Source: Ignavibacteria bacterium RBG_16_34_14 | GTDB taxonomy: Bacteria > Bacteroidota > Ignavibacteria > Ignavibacteriales > Ignavibacteriaceae | Direction: 5' to 3' | NCBI GenBank assembly: GCA_001802865.1 | Contig: MHAF01000098.1 | Location: forward strand, 1-64,000 | DNA length: 64,000 nucleotides | In this document: piece by piece, positions 45,956 to 55,172 of the stretch | Layout of the letters: the number at the start of each line of letters is the position of its first letter | How positions within the stretch are numbered: the stretch's first letter is position 1 | Translations under genes and position numbers: made by a program | Notes under the pieces: generated by a model | What the model was told of the DNA's origin: nothing | What the model saw: only the letters and a program-made list of their open reading frames with translations | Databases searched by the model: none

Positions 45956-48900
45956 ATGAAATCAAAACATTTACTGATCCTTCTTACAGTTATATTCCTC
46001 AATATTATTCTTCAGCAACAAGCCTTTCCTCAAGGTGTAGCAACGGCGGCACTTAGCGGTATCGTTTTAGATAAGGAAAATAATCCATTACCTGGTGCAA
46101 ACGTAATTGCAGTACATGTTCCTAGCAGAACACAATACGGTGCTTCCAGCAGAAATAACGAACAATTTAATATCCCCAATATGAAAATTGGAGGGCCCTA
46201 TACTGTAACGGGTTTCTTTTGTCGGCTATACCACAGGAGTTAAGGAAGATATTTTCCTTAATCTCGGACAGCAGCTAAGACTGGACTTCGAACTTTCTGA
46301 AGAAGCCGTGATAGGTGAAGAAGTTCTAGTTACAGCCGAAAGAAATGAGATTTTTAACAGTAACCGAACAGGCGCTGAAACATTTATAAAACCGAGAGAG
46401 GTTACTCTGCTGCCTTCAATCAAACGAAGCACAAGAGATCTAATAAGATTAGACCAACGTAACGATGGCAATTACAGTTTCGGTGGAAAAAACTGGCTAT
46501 TCAATAACATTTCACTTGACGGTTCATACTTTAATAACTCATTCGGTCTGGATGATCCTGCACCGGGCGGGCAAACAAATGCTGAACCTATCCCTTATGA
46601 TGCAGTTGAACAGGTTCAGGTTTCTGTTGCACCTTTTGATGTTAGAGAAGGAGGTTTTACTGGTGCCGGTATTAACACCGTAACTAAAAGCGGTTCAAAT
46701 CAATTAAAAGGTTCAATATATAGCTTCATTAGGAATGAAGCTTTTGTCGGCAACAAAGTCAACGGGCAGGATGTAATAGCTAATCCCGATTTAGTATTTA
46801 ATCAATTAGGTTTCAGTGTTGGCGGTCCTGTTCTTCAGAACAAACTTTTTTTCTTTCTTAACGCTGAATTAGAAAGACGAGAAGACCCGGGTACAAATTT
46901 TGCCGCCAGTCGCGGGTCTTCAGGTTTGGGTATATCCCGTGTTGAAGCCAGCGTAATGGATGCTATAAGAACACGTATGAAGGAAGTATACGGGTATGAA
47001 ACCGGTGAGTACGAAAATTATCTCCATCGGACAGAGAATGAAAAACTACTCCTTAAACTCGATTGGAATATTTACGATAACAATAATCTTATTTTTAGAT
47101 ACAATAGATTTGATGCCCGTCGTGATTTACCACCACATCCGTTTGTCCTTAGCGCAGGTGGACGTGGACCAAATGAAAACAGTCTGCCATTTCAAAATTC
47201 AGGTTACAAGATCAATAACAGATTGAATTCTTTTGCTCTTGAATTAAACTCAAAGGGCAACACTTTTTCTAACCGCTTCTTTACAAGTTATAACAGGTTC
47301 CGTGATAACCGTGACCCATTCAGCGAACCATTTCCAACTATTGAAATACTTGAAAATGGAATTACTTATACAACAATAGGCCTGGAACCATTTTCGGCAC
47401 ATAATATTTTAGATCAGGATGTATGGCAGGCAACAAATAATTTTAGCTATTTTTTGAATAATCATGTTGTAACAATAGGGGCAACATTCGAGTACTTTAG
47501 TTTCTTCAACTCATTCAACATATTCCGTAACGGAGTATTTTTCCTTCCTGATTTTCTTGACTTTATCGGTGACGCAAGATTTTCTTCTTTAGCTGATTTC
47601 TTTGCCCGTACTGATCCAGCTTTGCCAGACTCTGATCGCATTGATTTTAGAGGGATGATTGGATCCGGTCCATTCAAAGGAGAAAACATCGAAGTTGGTC
47701 AGCTTGCATTTTATGTCCAAGATGAATTTCTTATCTCATCTGTGTTTAATCTTAATATCGGTTTTCGAGTTGATCTTCCCTTCTATATTACAGAACCGGT
47801 AGATAATCCTTTTTCAAGAAGCTTAACTCTACTTGATGAAAATGATGACCCGGAAAAAGTGGATCAAAGTAAGCTTCCAAGTATTCAACCTTTGTATTCA
47901 CCACGCATTGGTTTTAACTGGGATATCAGTGGAGACAAATCTTCGCAACTAAGAGGTGGTACAGGTATTTTTACTGGACGTTTACCCTTTGTGTGGATTG
48001 GTAATGTTATCTCAAATCCTGGACAAAATAAAAATTTATATCCAGAACCCGGTGTTGGACAAATAGTTTCAAAGGATGAAGCTATTTTACAGCAATCGTT
48101 CGACCTGAATGCAATGGTTGATGATTTTAAATGGCCACAGGTTTGGACCACTAACAATGCTATTGACCACAAGCTTCCAGGGGATTTATTTGGTACAATT
48201 GAATTTATATACGGGAAAGATATTAATTCTATTTATGTAAGAAATGCTGATCTGGTTAAACCTGTTCGCTACTTGCCTGATGGAAGACCATATTTTGGCG
48301 GTGCTGGAGCAAATGAACTAAACGTTGATCCAAATAATGGAGGAAATGGAGTATACGTAATTGATAATGCCGATGAAGGCTATAACTACAGCATAACTGC
48401 TCAGTTGCGTAAAACTTTTGATTTCGGTCTGAGTTCATTTTTTTCTTATACTTTTCTTCAGGCAAAAAGCTTAATGAAATCTACAGAAATAGCAAGTGTT
48501 TTATTTGCAGAAAATCCGAACAAGGGTGATCCAAATAAACCGGAATTAAGTTATTCGGAATCCGACATAGATTTGTTGCCGGTGGTTCTTATAGACACGA
48601 ATGGTCAGAGAGCTGGGCGACAAGTTTCGGTCTTTTCGTCGAAGTAGCTGAAGGTAACAGATTTGAAGGAGCCGGCGGCAATAGATATTCGTATTTATAT
48701 GCCGGCGATGTTAACGGTGACGGAAGTACAACGAATGATTTAATTTATATTCCTTCGGATCAAAATGATATTTTTCTAGCGGACTATGTAAATTCAAGCG
48801 GTGTTACTGTAACAGTCGCGCAGCAATGGGCAGCATTAAATGAGTTTATTGAACAGGATGATTATCTGAAGGAAAATCGTGGTAAAATTGCAGATCGCTT

Positions 48901-49217
48901 TGGTGGAGTAAATCCATGGTTCAGTAATATTGATTTACGATTACTTCAGGATTTCGCACTTAACCTGGCAGGGAACAAACACACATTCCAATTGAGTATA
49001 GATATTCTAAACGTGGCAAATCTGGTTAATTCAGATTGGGGCGTTCGTCAAATTGCAAATTCAGCAGCTACCTCACCACTACAATTAGCTGGTTTCAATA
49101 CCGAGGGTGCCCCTATATTTAATTTCAAGGAAAACCGTTTCGAAAACTTTTACGGATGACCCGGGATTGAAATCCCGCTGGCAAATGCAGATTGAGTTGA
49201 GATATATATTTAATTAA
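45956..49217 (+). pseudogene. Oar-like TonB-dependent receptor, broken by three frameshifts
   Basis: Translation starts at ATG 45956 after AAGGAG, with a signal peptide and a CarboxypepD_reg domain (LSGIVLDKENNPLPGANVIA). One extra G at 46210-46212 breaks the frame; removing it restores TVSFVGYTTGVKEDIFLNLG. The second frame carries the plug (SFGGKNWLFNNISLDGSYF, VQVSVAPFDVREGGFTGAGI) and barrel up to about 48566. There the frame slips, and HRFVAGGSYRHEWSESW continues in another frame. An extra T at 49148-49151 breaks it again; correcting it gives NFTDDPGLKSRWQMQIELRY and the terminal IFN before TAA at 49217. It was probably the uptake receptor partner of the galactan locus. Sequencing error is possible, but the neighbouring genes are intact. 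Confidence 0.85.
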
Positions 49218-49244
49218 GTAAAAACCAATCTTAGTATTATAACC

Positions 49245-49272
49245 GCTATGGGAAATGCCCATAGCAGTTTTT
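49245..49272 (+). terminator. Rho-independent terminator after the receptor pseudogene
   Basis: GCTATGGG and CCCATAGC pair perfectly (8 bp) around AAATG, followed by AGTTTTT. It lies 28 bp past the ancestral stop codon at 49217, which supports that stop as the original gene end. Confidence 0.85.
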
Positions 49273-49427
49273 ATTATAAGGAAATTTTATGTTTCAGAAA
49301 TCAAACCGAGATAAAAATTTGCAGCATGCTTCACTTAATCGTTAGAGAACTGGGATTTCCAAATTCAGTCTTTGGATTTTTCACGTCTGTTAATACTATG
49401 CTTATTATTTTTAGATGTTCCATTGAA

Positions 49428-49532
49428 ATGGCATAAAATATTGCTGTTATAGGCGCTACTGGTAATATTGGTAAAGTGATTACAGAACTTTTACTTGAAA
49501 AATGAGTAGAGATTTGTACTATTAGAATTGAT
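49428..49532 (+). pseudogene. NAD(P)-binding (NmrA-like) protein, N-terminal relic
   Basis: The frame reads MA-stop-NIAVIGATGNIGKVITELLLEK-stop-VEICTIRID, broken only by the two stops. This is the dinucleotide-binding start (GATGNIG) of an NmrA-type Rossmann protein. Two nonsense changes, apparently AAA to TAA and GGA to TGA, interrupt it and the rest of the gene is missing. It lies in a decaying region downstream of the receptor pseudogene. Confidence 0.65.
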
Positions 49533-49544
49533 TTTTTTACTTTA

Positions 49545-49874
49545 GTGAGTGATAAAGTTTATACAATCCTAATTGTCAAAAGTAATAATAACATAATTCT
49601 GGATATCCAGCATATTCTTTTATCTCATAAAAATTATATAACCGAAGTTGCTCATTCTGCTGTTGGTTTGATAACTTCTGTAAAAAAAATCATTCCTGGC
49701 TTAGTGATTTATCCTCTACTTATGGAAGATTCTAAAATAAATTTGGATTCATTAATTTATTTTCAAAATAAATTTAAATTTAGAATTATTTTTATAGCGG
49801 GCGATATGGAGTTAAAATATTATAAAAATAAAGTGAAATCAGCTTTAATATTTTTTCTAAAAAAAACTTTATAG
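49545..49874 (+). pseudogene. Degenerate response-regulator receiver domain
   Basis: This 109-residue frame with a GTG start aligns with a CheY-like receiver fold: ILIVKSNNNIILDIQHILL, LVIYPLLMED, then FRIIFIAGD and LIFFLKKTL. The acidic pair expected after ILIV is KS, the phosphorylatable Asp expected in LV-MD is replaced (LVIYP), and the final KP is KK. No output domain follows. The fold pattern remains but phosphotransfer chemistry should be lost. With an NmrA relic 12 bp upstream, decay is likelier than a functional pseudo-receiver. It is still an open frame, so expression cannot be ruled out. Confidence 0.55.
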
Positions 49875-50110
49875 CTTGTTTGAGCTTATTTGCTCGGGCC
49901 GAAAAATCCTTGAATTAAGAATTTGTATATCCCTACTCCTCTCTCTGTCTTCTCCTTATTTCGACTACTTCTTGTAATAACACCATAATTTAGCATAATA
50001 AAAATAGCACACAAATCTGGCGACAAGGGGGCTACGCTTCTTTTAAGAGCAAGGTATAAAAGACCTTACACTTAGATATGCGATGAATGTAAAATTATTT
50101 TATACAATAA
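49875..50110. other. Intergenic region, nothing firmly recognised
   Basis: It lies between the receiver relic (plus) and the lactonase-like gene (minus), so the two transcripts converge here. A weak inverted repeat AAGGT...ACCTT lies near 50050. No convincing terminator or intact gene is visible. A 36-codon minus-strand frame exists but matches nothing I know. Confidence 0.4.
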
Positions 50111-51073
50111 TTAAATTGAGAAAAATCCTTGAGCAGTTGTTTTTATTTTGTATAGACATCCCCCCGCTGTAATAAATAATATATTTGAGTATAAACCCCT
50201 TCCAAAAGTAAGGTTGCTAGGTACTTCAGGAAGCTTGAAAGAATCTATCTCTTTGCCTTCAACATTATATACTTTTATACATGGATTTATTTCATGACGA
50301 ACAGCAACATAAATATTTCCTTCTGAATCAATGGTTATTCCATCTGGACCTGACCCATCAAGGTAATTAATAAATATTTCTTTGGATATGACATTTGCTT
50401 TTTCATCCAATTGACATTTATAAATGGCCATCAATGGTTTATTCTCCTCATTGCCTTCAAAGTTGCACCCAACATAAAGTTTTTTTTGACCAGGCGAAAT
50501 TGTTATTCCATTTGGCATAGGAATATCAGAAATAATTAGTTGAACTGACCTATCTTTATCTATTTTATATACTCCCATGACAGGTTGCTCAATATTTTCA
50601 TAACCTATATAACGGGGATCCGTAAAATAAATACTCCCCATTGTATCAATAACAAGATCATTAGGTGAATTAAACGGATATTTCATAAATAATCCAGCAA
50701 GGATTTTACTTTTTCCGGTATTCAAATCTGTAATTGAAATTTTTCTTCCTCCAAAATCAGCTCCTTCACAAATTATCATTTCTCCATGCGAATTAAATTC
50801 AATTCCATTAGCCATACTGCTGGGTGAGCGATAAACAAATGCCTGATCAGTTTTTAAATCATATTTCCAAATAACTCCAGCTTGCATTTCTGTTTCTTCC
50901 GTAAATGTAAGATCACTAAAATAAATACAATCATCCGGACCTTGGGCAGGTCCTTCAGTAAAATATCCTTCACCAAAAAGTTTAATCAGAATAGCATCTT
51001 TAGGGAAGATATTCTTTTCCTGAGAATAGCAGATAAATTGAAGAATAAATATTAATATAAATTTCATAATCAT
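50111..51073 (-). CDS. Exported SMP-30/gluconolactonase-like propeller protein
   Basis: This 320-residue protein has a short signal peptide (MIMKFILIFILQFICYSQ; the second Met, 51067, is an alternative start). It forms a six-bladed propeller of the SMP-30/gluconolactonase/LRE family: FTEGPAQGPDDCIYFSDL with the metal Glu, NGIEFNSHGEMIICEGA, FNSPNDLVIDTMGSIYFTDPRY and DGSGPDGITIDSEGNIYVA. It probably opens a sugar lactone in the periplasm. A strong terminator of the upstream operon ends only 8 nt before this start codon. The gene therefore depends on read-through or on a promoter inside the upstream gene. Confidence 0.8.
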   Translation of the reverse strand: MIMKFILIFILQFICYSQEKNIFPKDAILIKLFGEGYFTEGPAQGPDDCIYFSDLTFTEETEMQAGVIWKYDLKTDQAFVYRSPSSMANGIEFNSHGEMIICEGADFGGRKISITDLNTGKSKILAGLFMKYPFNSPNDLVIDTMGSIYFTDPRYIGYENIEQPVMGVYKIDKDRSVQLIISDIPMPNGITISPGQKKLYVGCNFEGNEENKPLMAIYKCQLDEKANVISKEIFINYLDGSGPDGITIDSEGNIYVAVRHEINPCIKVYNVEGKEIDSFKLPEVPSNLTFGRGLYSNILFITAGGCLYKIKTTAQGFFSI

Positions 51074-51081
51074 CTATAAAT

Positions 51082-51104
51082 AAAAAACCCCGCTAAGAGC
51101 GGGG
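51082..51104 (-). terminator. Strong terminator of the PhyH/methyltransferase operon
   Basis: CCCCGCT and AGCGGGG pair perfectly (7 bp) around a 3-nt loop, followed on the minus strand by TTTTTT. It lies 17 bp past the stop of 51121-51879 and only 8 nt upstream of the next start codon. Confidence 0.85.
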
Positions 51105-51120
51105 CGTAATTTAAAATAAA

Positions 51121-51879
51121 TTATTTAAGTCTTTCACCATTTTTCAAGAATGGTTCAGCTAATCCTTTTAACGAACCATCTGCTTCATAAATTAGTTCAG
51201 GAGAAAATTGTATTGCATAAGCTCTTCTCATCTTCTTAGTATTATTAGAACCTGATCTATGAAATGTTGTACTTGAAAAAACAACAACAGAACCAGCAGG
51301 GCAATTTGCCGGAATTCCTTTTTCTGGTCCGAAGTAACATTCTCTGTCGCTCGTTCCTGGAACAGGTTTATGCTCAATCTTCTCTCTTGTTCCTGCCAAT
51401 GAATATGGGAGTAAATAAACTGTCCCATTTTCTTCATTCACATCATCTAAAGGAATCCAGGCATTTACATAATATTTATGTTCATAATCAACATAACCCG
51501 AATCCTGATGCCATGTAAATTCCGCACCTTTTGGATCTGTTCCTTTCACAACAAACTGTTCCCAAAAAAGATAAGCATCATCTCCAATAGTTGCCTTACA
51601 AATTTCAGCCATTAAATCACTAAAAATTATTTCACCCAGCTGAGGACGATTTTGGGAAGCAAGAAAAACAAAATACCGGCTGTTTTTTCTGCTGAGATTT
51701 AATACATTAGTTCCCAGCTTATCCATTTCTTTATCCTGTTCTTTAATTAATTCCATACATTCCTTCCGGACTAAAGCCAGTTCTTCATCGGGAATTATAC
51801 TTTCAAGAATAAAAAAGCCATCTTGCCGATATTTTCTTTTGTGCTCTTCTGTTATTCCGAAATACGTTTTTACAGGCAT
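51121..51879 (-). CDS. PhyH-family Fe(II)/2-oxoglutarate dioxygenase
   Basis: This 252-residue cytoplasmic protein is of the phytanoyl-CoA dioxygenase family. It has the start YRQDGFFILESIIPDEEL, the iron ligands His124 and Asp126 in FTWHQDSGY with His207 in TTFHRSGSN, and Arg218/219 as the likely 2-oxoglutarate-binding pair. Such enzymes hydroxylate small molecules using O2. It is the last gene before a strong terminator and follows the NHL-repeat gene by 17 bp. In a sugar/methyl operon it may hydroxylate or oxidatively demethylate a substrate, but that is inference. The need for O2 implies at least microaerobic life. Confidence 0.85.
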   Translation of the reverse strand: MPVKTYFGITEEHKRKYRQDGFFILESIIPDEELALVRKECMELIKEQDKEMDKLGTNVLNLSRKNSRYFVFLASQNRPQLGEIIFSDLMAEICKATIGDDAYLFWEQFVVKGTDPKGAEFTWHQDSGYVDYEHKYYVNAWIPLDDVNEENGTVYLLPYSLAGTREKIEHKPVPGTSDRECYFGPEKGIPANCPAGSVVVFSSTTFHRSGSNNTKKMRRAYAIQFSPELIYEADGSLKGLAEPFLKNGERLK

Positions 51880-51896
51880 ATTTTTTTCCTTTCTAT

Positions 51897-52832
51897 TTAT
51901 TTCAATCTTCTAAGTTTGGTTATTCTACCACCAATAATCCATTCAACTATATATAGATTATCTTCTTCATCAACAGCCATATCATGCGGGCTATTGAATT
52001 TCCCCTTCTGAATTAATTTTTTTGTATGATTAGGCCATCCTGGTAAATCACAAACCGACTCATTTCTTCCAAGGTAAGTAATCAGTTTATCATTTTCATC
52101 AAATATTGCTACCCTTGCACGAAGCTCTGGTATATAAAGTAAATTGTCTTTTATTACGCCTCCACAAGGAGAGATTAATATATTTTTACCAAAACTTCTT
52201 TTATAATTTCCTTCAGTATCATACACCTGAAATCTTTTATTTCCTCTGTCTGCAATATATAATTCCGGTTCGGGCTCCCTTGTATTGATAAAAATTGAAT
52301 GCGGGCATTTGAAGACACCAGCCTTTCCCTCTTCACCATTAATACTTTTAAGATAGATGCCTTCTTTACTATACCTATGAATAAGATTTGAACCATAACC
52401 ATCTGTTACCCAAATATCACCATTCCCGCCAAATCTCTCTTCAAAAACTGCAACCCAGGTAGGTGAGTATTCTTTTTCTTCATAAAGCTTTATCCGTGGT
52501 TTTTCAATCCTCAATAAAGTTTTTCCATTAATTGTTGTTTTAACAACTTCACAGGAATATTGATCTGTCAGCCAAAAATATTCCTTTCCGTTTTCTTCTG
52601 TCAAGGTCAAACCATGAGCGCCATTAAACCTATTCCCCCAGGAATTAATTAATTCTCCATTGGAATTAAAAATAAGAACAGCAGGATCAGCTTGATTAAA
52701 AACAGCAATATTTCCATTCTTTAAAACAACAATTCCATGGGTTCTTCCATTTTCTCTCCCACTTACCGTATCAGGAATTTTTGCCCAATTTTCTATCCAT
52801 TCATATTTAAAATTTCCTTCGCCTATTATCAT
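51897..52832 (-). CDS. Cytoplasmic NHL-repeat beta-propeller protein
   Basis: This 311-residue protein without a signal peptide is built from about six NHL-type repeats: THGIVVLKNGNIAVFNQADP, FNGAHGLTLTEENGKEYFWL, FKCPHSIFI-TREPEPELYIADRGNKRFQVYD and FNSPHDMAVDEEDNLYIVEW. The fold resembles peptidyl-alpha-hydroxyglycine lyase and SMP-30-type propellers. No catalytic assignment is safe. Its start overlaps the solute-binding protein gene by 4 bp, and PhyH follows. It may act as a lactonase, epimerase or lyase on a sugar derivative. Confidence 0.7.
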   Translation of the reverse strand: MIIGEGNFKYEWIENWAKIPDTVSGRENGRTHGIVVLKNGNIAVFNQADPAVLIFNSNGELINSWGNRFNGAHGLTLTEENGKEYFWLTDQYSCEVVKTTINGKTLLRIEKPRIKLYEEKEYSPTWVAVFEERFGGNGDIWVTDGYGSNLIHRYSKEGIYLKSINGEEGKAGVFKCPHSIFINTREPEPELYIADRGNKRFQVYDTEGNYKRSFGKNILISPCGGVIKDNLLYIPELRARVAIFDENDKLITYLGRNESVCDLPGWPNHTKKLIQKGKFNSPHDMAVDEEDNLYIVEWIIGGRITKLRRLK

Positions 52833-54148
52833 TTTTTATTTCCTTTTTTAACAGATTGAAGAAGTTTATTTGATTTTTCAGCCGCTTGCCCAAGAATAGT
52901 TTTTATATCCTGGTTTCCTATTATTGCTTTCTCAACAGCCTCAGCAATATTTTGATTTATTTCAACTCTGAAAAAATCTATAGATGCTCGAGCCATACTA
53001 ATCTCAATCTGATCAACAAAAGATTTCATTGCTGGATCGTTTTCCAGAAATTTTTTATAGCCAGGTAACTCAAGAACTGATTTTCTTATGGGAAGATAAC
53101 CGGACTCCTCAGAAAATTTTGCCTGAACATCTGGCCGAAGTATCCATTTGATAAATTTCCATGCTTCATCAGGATGCTTGCTTTGTTTAAAAACTGCAAG
53201 ATGTTCACCTGCCATGTAAGTAGCTCTTTTAACCGGGCCAGCCGGGAGATAAGTTACCCCCCATTCAAAATTTTTAATTTCTCTGAATTCGGGTAAATCC
53301 CAGGGACCATCCATTATCATCGCAATTGTTCCCGAAATAAAACCTAAATCGTGTGTAAGCGTAAAATTATAAAATTTCTCCGCTTCGAAAATTTTCTTCC
53401 ATAATGCTAAAGCTTGTACACCCGCATCACTATTAAATAAAACTTTAGTCTGATCTTCATTTATTTCTATACCGCCTGCCTGCCAGAGAAAAGGCGTCCA
53501 TTGCAAAACCATCCATACACTTAAAGGTCCCGAAGCCGGGAATGCAGGAATATAAAATCCGTATTGATCTATTTTGCCATCACCATCTTTATCTTTTGTA
53601 AGTTTCACAGCATAATCAAAAAGTTCATCCCAGTCTTTAGGAGGTTTCTCGGGATCAAGCCCAGACTCTTTAAATTTATTTTTATTATAGATTAAAGCAA
53701 GAGTTGTAGCTTCCATCGGCATAGAATAAAGTGTATCTCTCCATTTTGCAGATTGAAGTGATTGGGGAAAAATGTCCTTCATTTCTTCTTCATTTAAACC
53801 ATCAGGTCCATTTATAAAGTGATCCATCTTATAAATTGCATCAGCCCCAACAAGCTTGTGCAAAAAATCTGAATGAAGCCATGAAATATCCGGTGCTGTA
53901 TTACTTTGAATTGCTGTTATTAATTTCTGAATTAATGGATCGCCGCTGGGAACATATTGAGCAACTATTTTTATATCCGGGTTTTCTTTTTCATACCATT
54001 CAATAAGATCATTAAATGCAGGTATCGTTCGTGAAACAAAGCTGTGCCAGAAAGTAATTGTAATTTTCCCATTCTCACTTTTCTTTTTATCCGAACAACC
54101 TGAAAACGATATTACAACTGTTATAAAAAGAAGAAAGAATATTTTCAT
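52829..54148 (-). CDS. ABC transporter sugar-type solute-binding lipoprotein
   Basis: This 439-residue lipoprotein (lipobox SFSGC, Cys18) of extracellular solute-binding family 1 has ITITFWHSFVSRTIPAFNDLI, the middle-domain ANS/DISWLHSDF and GTIAMIMDGPWDLPEF. Family members bind mono- or oligosaccharides for ABC import. No permease or ATPase genes lie in the window, so the importer must be encoded elsewhere or the protein is an orphan. Its start overlaps the nucleoside hydrolase gene by 4 bp, as does its end with the NHL gene. Confidence 0.88.
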   Translation of the reverse strand: MKIFFLLFITVVISFSGCSDKKKSENGKITITFWHSFVSRTIPAFNDLIEWYEKENPDIKIVAQYVPSGDPLIQKLITAIQSNTAPDISWLHSDFLHKLVGADAIYKMDHFINGPDGLNEEEMKDIFPQSLQSAKWRDTLYSMPMEATTLALIYNKNKFKESGLDPEKPPKDWDELFDYAVKLTKDKDGDGKIDQYGFYIPAFPASGPLSVWMVLQWTPFLWQAGGIEINEDQTKVLFNSDAGVQALALWKKIFEAEKFYNFTLTHDLGFISGTIAMIMDGPWDLPEFREIKNFEWGVTYLPAGPVKRATYMAGEHLAVFKQSKHPDEAWKFIKWILRPDVQAKFSEESGYLPIRKSVLELPGYKKFLENDPAMKSFVDQIEISMARASIDFFRVEINQNIAEAVEKAIIGNQDIKTILGQAAEKSNKLLQSVKKGNKK

Positions 54149-55026
54149 TTAAATACTGAAAAATAATTTTCAAAAAATTTACCTGCATTAACTGTAACCG
54201 CTATTTCGTGTTTGCCATTAGATACATGTTTCCATTTTGTTAATCCCCTCTCTTTTTTCTTTTCAAGTTCAATCTCAACTAAACCTTTTTCATATCCGCA
54301 AACATTCTTGTTAAATATTGCAACAGCTGCTAAAGGATCATGAAAAGTAATCCCATTCCATTCCTCAAACCATGCTTTGGAAAAATCAAGAACAGGTTTA
54401 AATAAATTATGATGAGAAAATTTTTCTTTAAACTCATTTTTTTTCATAATCACTTTTGAAGTTACATCCAATCCGAATGAACGATGAACTTTTATTTTGG
54501 AATTATAAACTATTGCTGATGCATGATAATCTCCCATTGCATTCCATTCTAACTTAGGGAGTTTTTTATCTTTCCTTAAAAAATTACCGCTCATGGAATA
54601 AAGTCCTTTTAACAAATAAGGAATTTCAGGATCTATTGAAAATAGCAGACCAATATTTGTTAATGGACCAATTGTTAATAAAATAATTTCGCCTGGATTT
54701 TTTCTTATAGTTGATCTTAGAAACTCAACTGCTTCTCCTTCAGGAAAATTATTTTTGTGTTCCCACCTTTTTAAAGCGCCAGCCTGTTTTGCACTTGTTT
54801 GAAGCTGTGGAATAATCAAAGGATTTTCTACCCCTGGATAAATTGGAATATCCTTCCCTGCAATTTTACAAAGCACACTTGCAAGCTTTGCCCGTTTAAC
54901 AGGTTCTGAAGTAACCGTTGTTATTCCAAACAATTCACATTCAGGATTTGCCAGCAGATAAGCAAGACAAACTGCATCATCAATATCGCTTCCGATATCT
55001 GTATCAAGTAAAATTTTTACTGCCAT
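54145..55026 (-). CDS. Inosine/uridine-preferring nucleoside hydrolase family protein
   Basis: This 293-residue cytoplasmic protein has the calcium-binding LLDTDIGSDIDDA motif (Asp8, Asp10, Asp15, Asp16), the family LTIGPLTNIGLL strand and the later WNAMGDYHAS and FHDPLAA positions. Family enzymes cleave the N-glycosidic bond of ribonucleosides. Within this operon the substrate may be a different N- or O-riboside. It is 4 bp overlapped with the solute-binding protein gene, and the kinase gene lies 146 bp upstream. Confidence 0.85.
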   Translation of the reverse strand: MAVKILLDTDIGSDIDDAVCLAYLLANPECELFGITTVTSEPVKRAKLASVLCKIAGKDIPIYPGVENPLIIPQLQTSAKQAGALKRWEHKNNFPEGEAVEFLRSTIRKNPGEIILLTIGPLTNIGLLFSIDPEIPYLLKGLYSMSGNFLRKDKKLPKLEWNAMGDYHASAIVYNSKIKVHRSFGLDVTSKVIMKKNEFKEKFSHHNLFKPVLDFSKAWFEEWNGITFHDPLAAVAIFNKNVCGYEKGLVEIELEKKKERGLTKWKHVSNGKHEIAVTVNAGKFFENYFSVFK

Positions 55027-55027
55027 T

Positions 55028-55138
55028 TTATTTTTTTGAATTAATCTTTGAAGATATAGCTTTAATGAATTCCGGATATTCCATAATTATAGATATGAAA
55101 TCTTTCGACTCCATTCTGTGTATAAAAGGATCGGCAAC
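55028..55138 (-). pseudogene. Short coding-like remnant upstream of the nucleoside hydrolase
   Basis: A 36-codon stretch (VADPFIHRMESKDF, then EYPEFIKAI) ends at TAA one base before the nucleoside hydrolase ATG. It preserves a helical, charged pattern reminiscent of the last helices of a cyclic-nucleotide-binding domain, but the similarity is weak. The only internal ATG gives a 28-residue peptide. It may be a gene remnant or a coupled leader peptide. Confidence 0.25.
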
Positions 55139-55172
55139 TTAAATATTCTTACCAATCTCATTAAACATATAT

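Noticed and set aside
49285-49427. Short plus-strand frames between the terminator and the NmrA relic as a gene
   Set aside because: Frames are broken every 20-35 codons and match no family I recognise.
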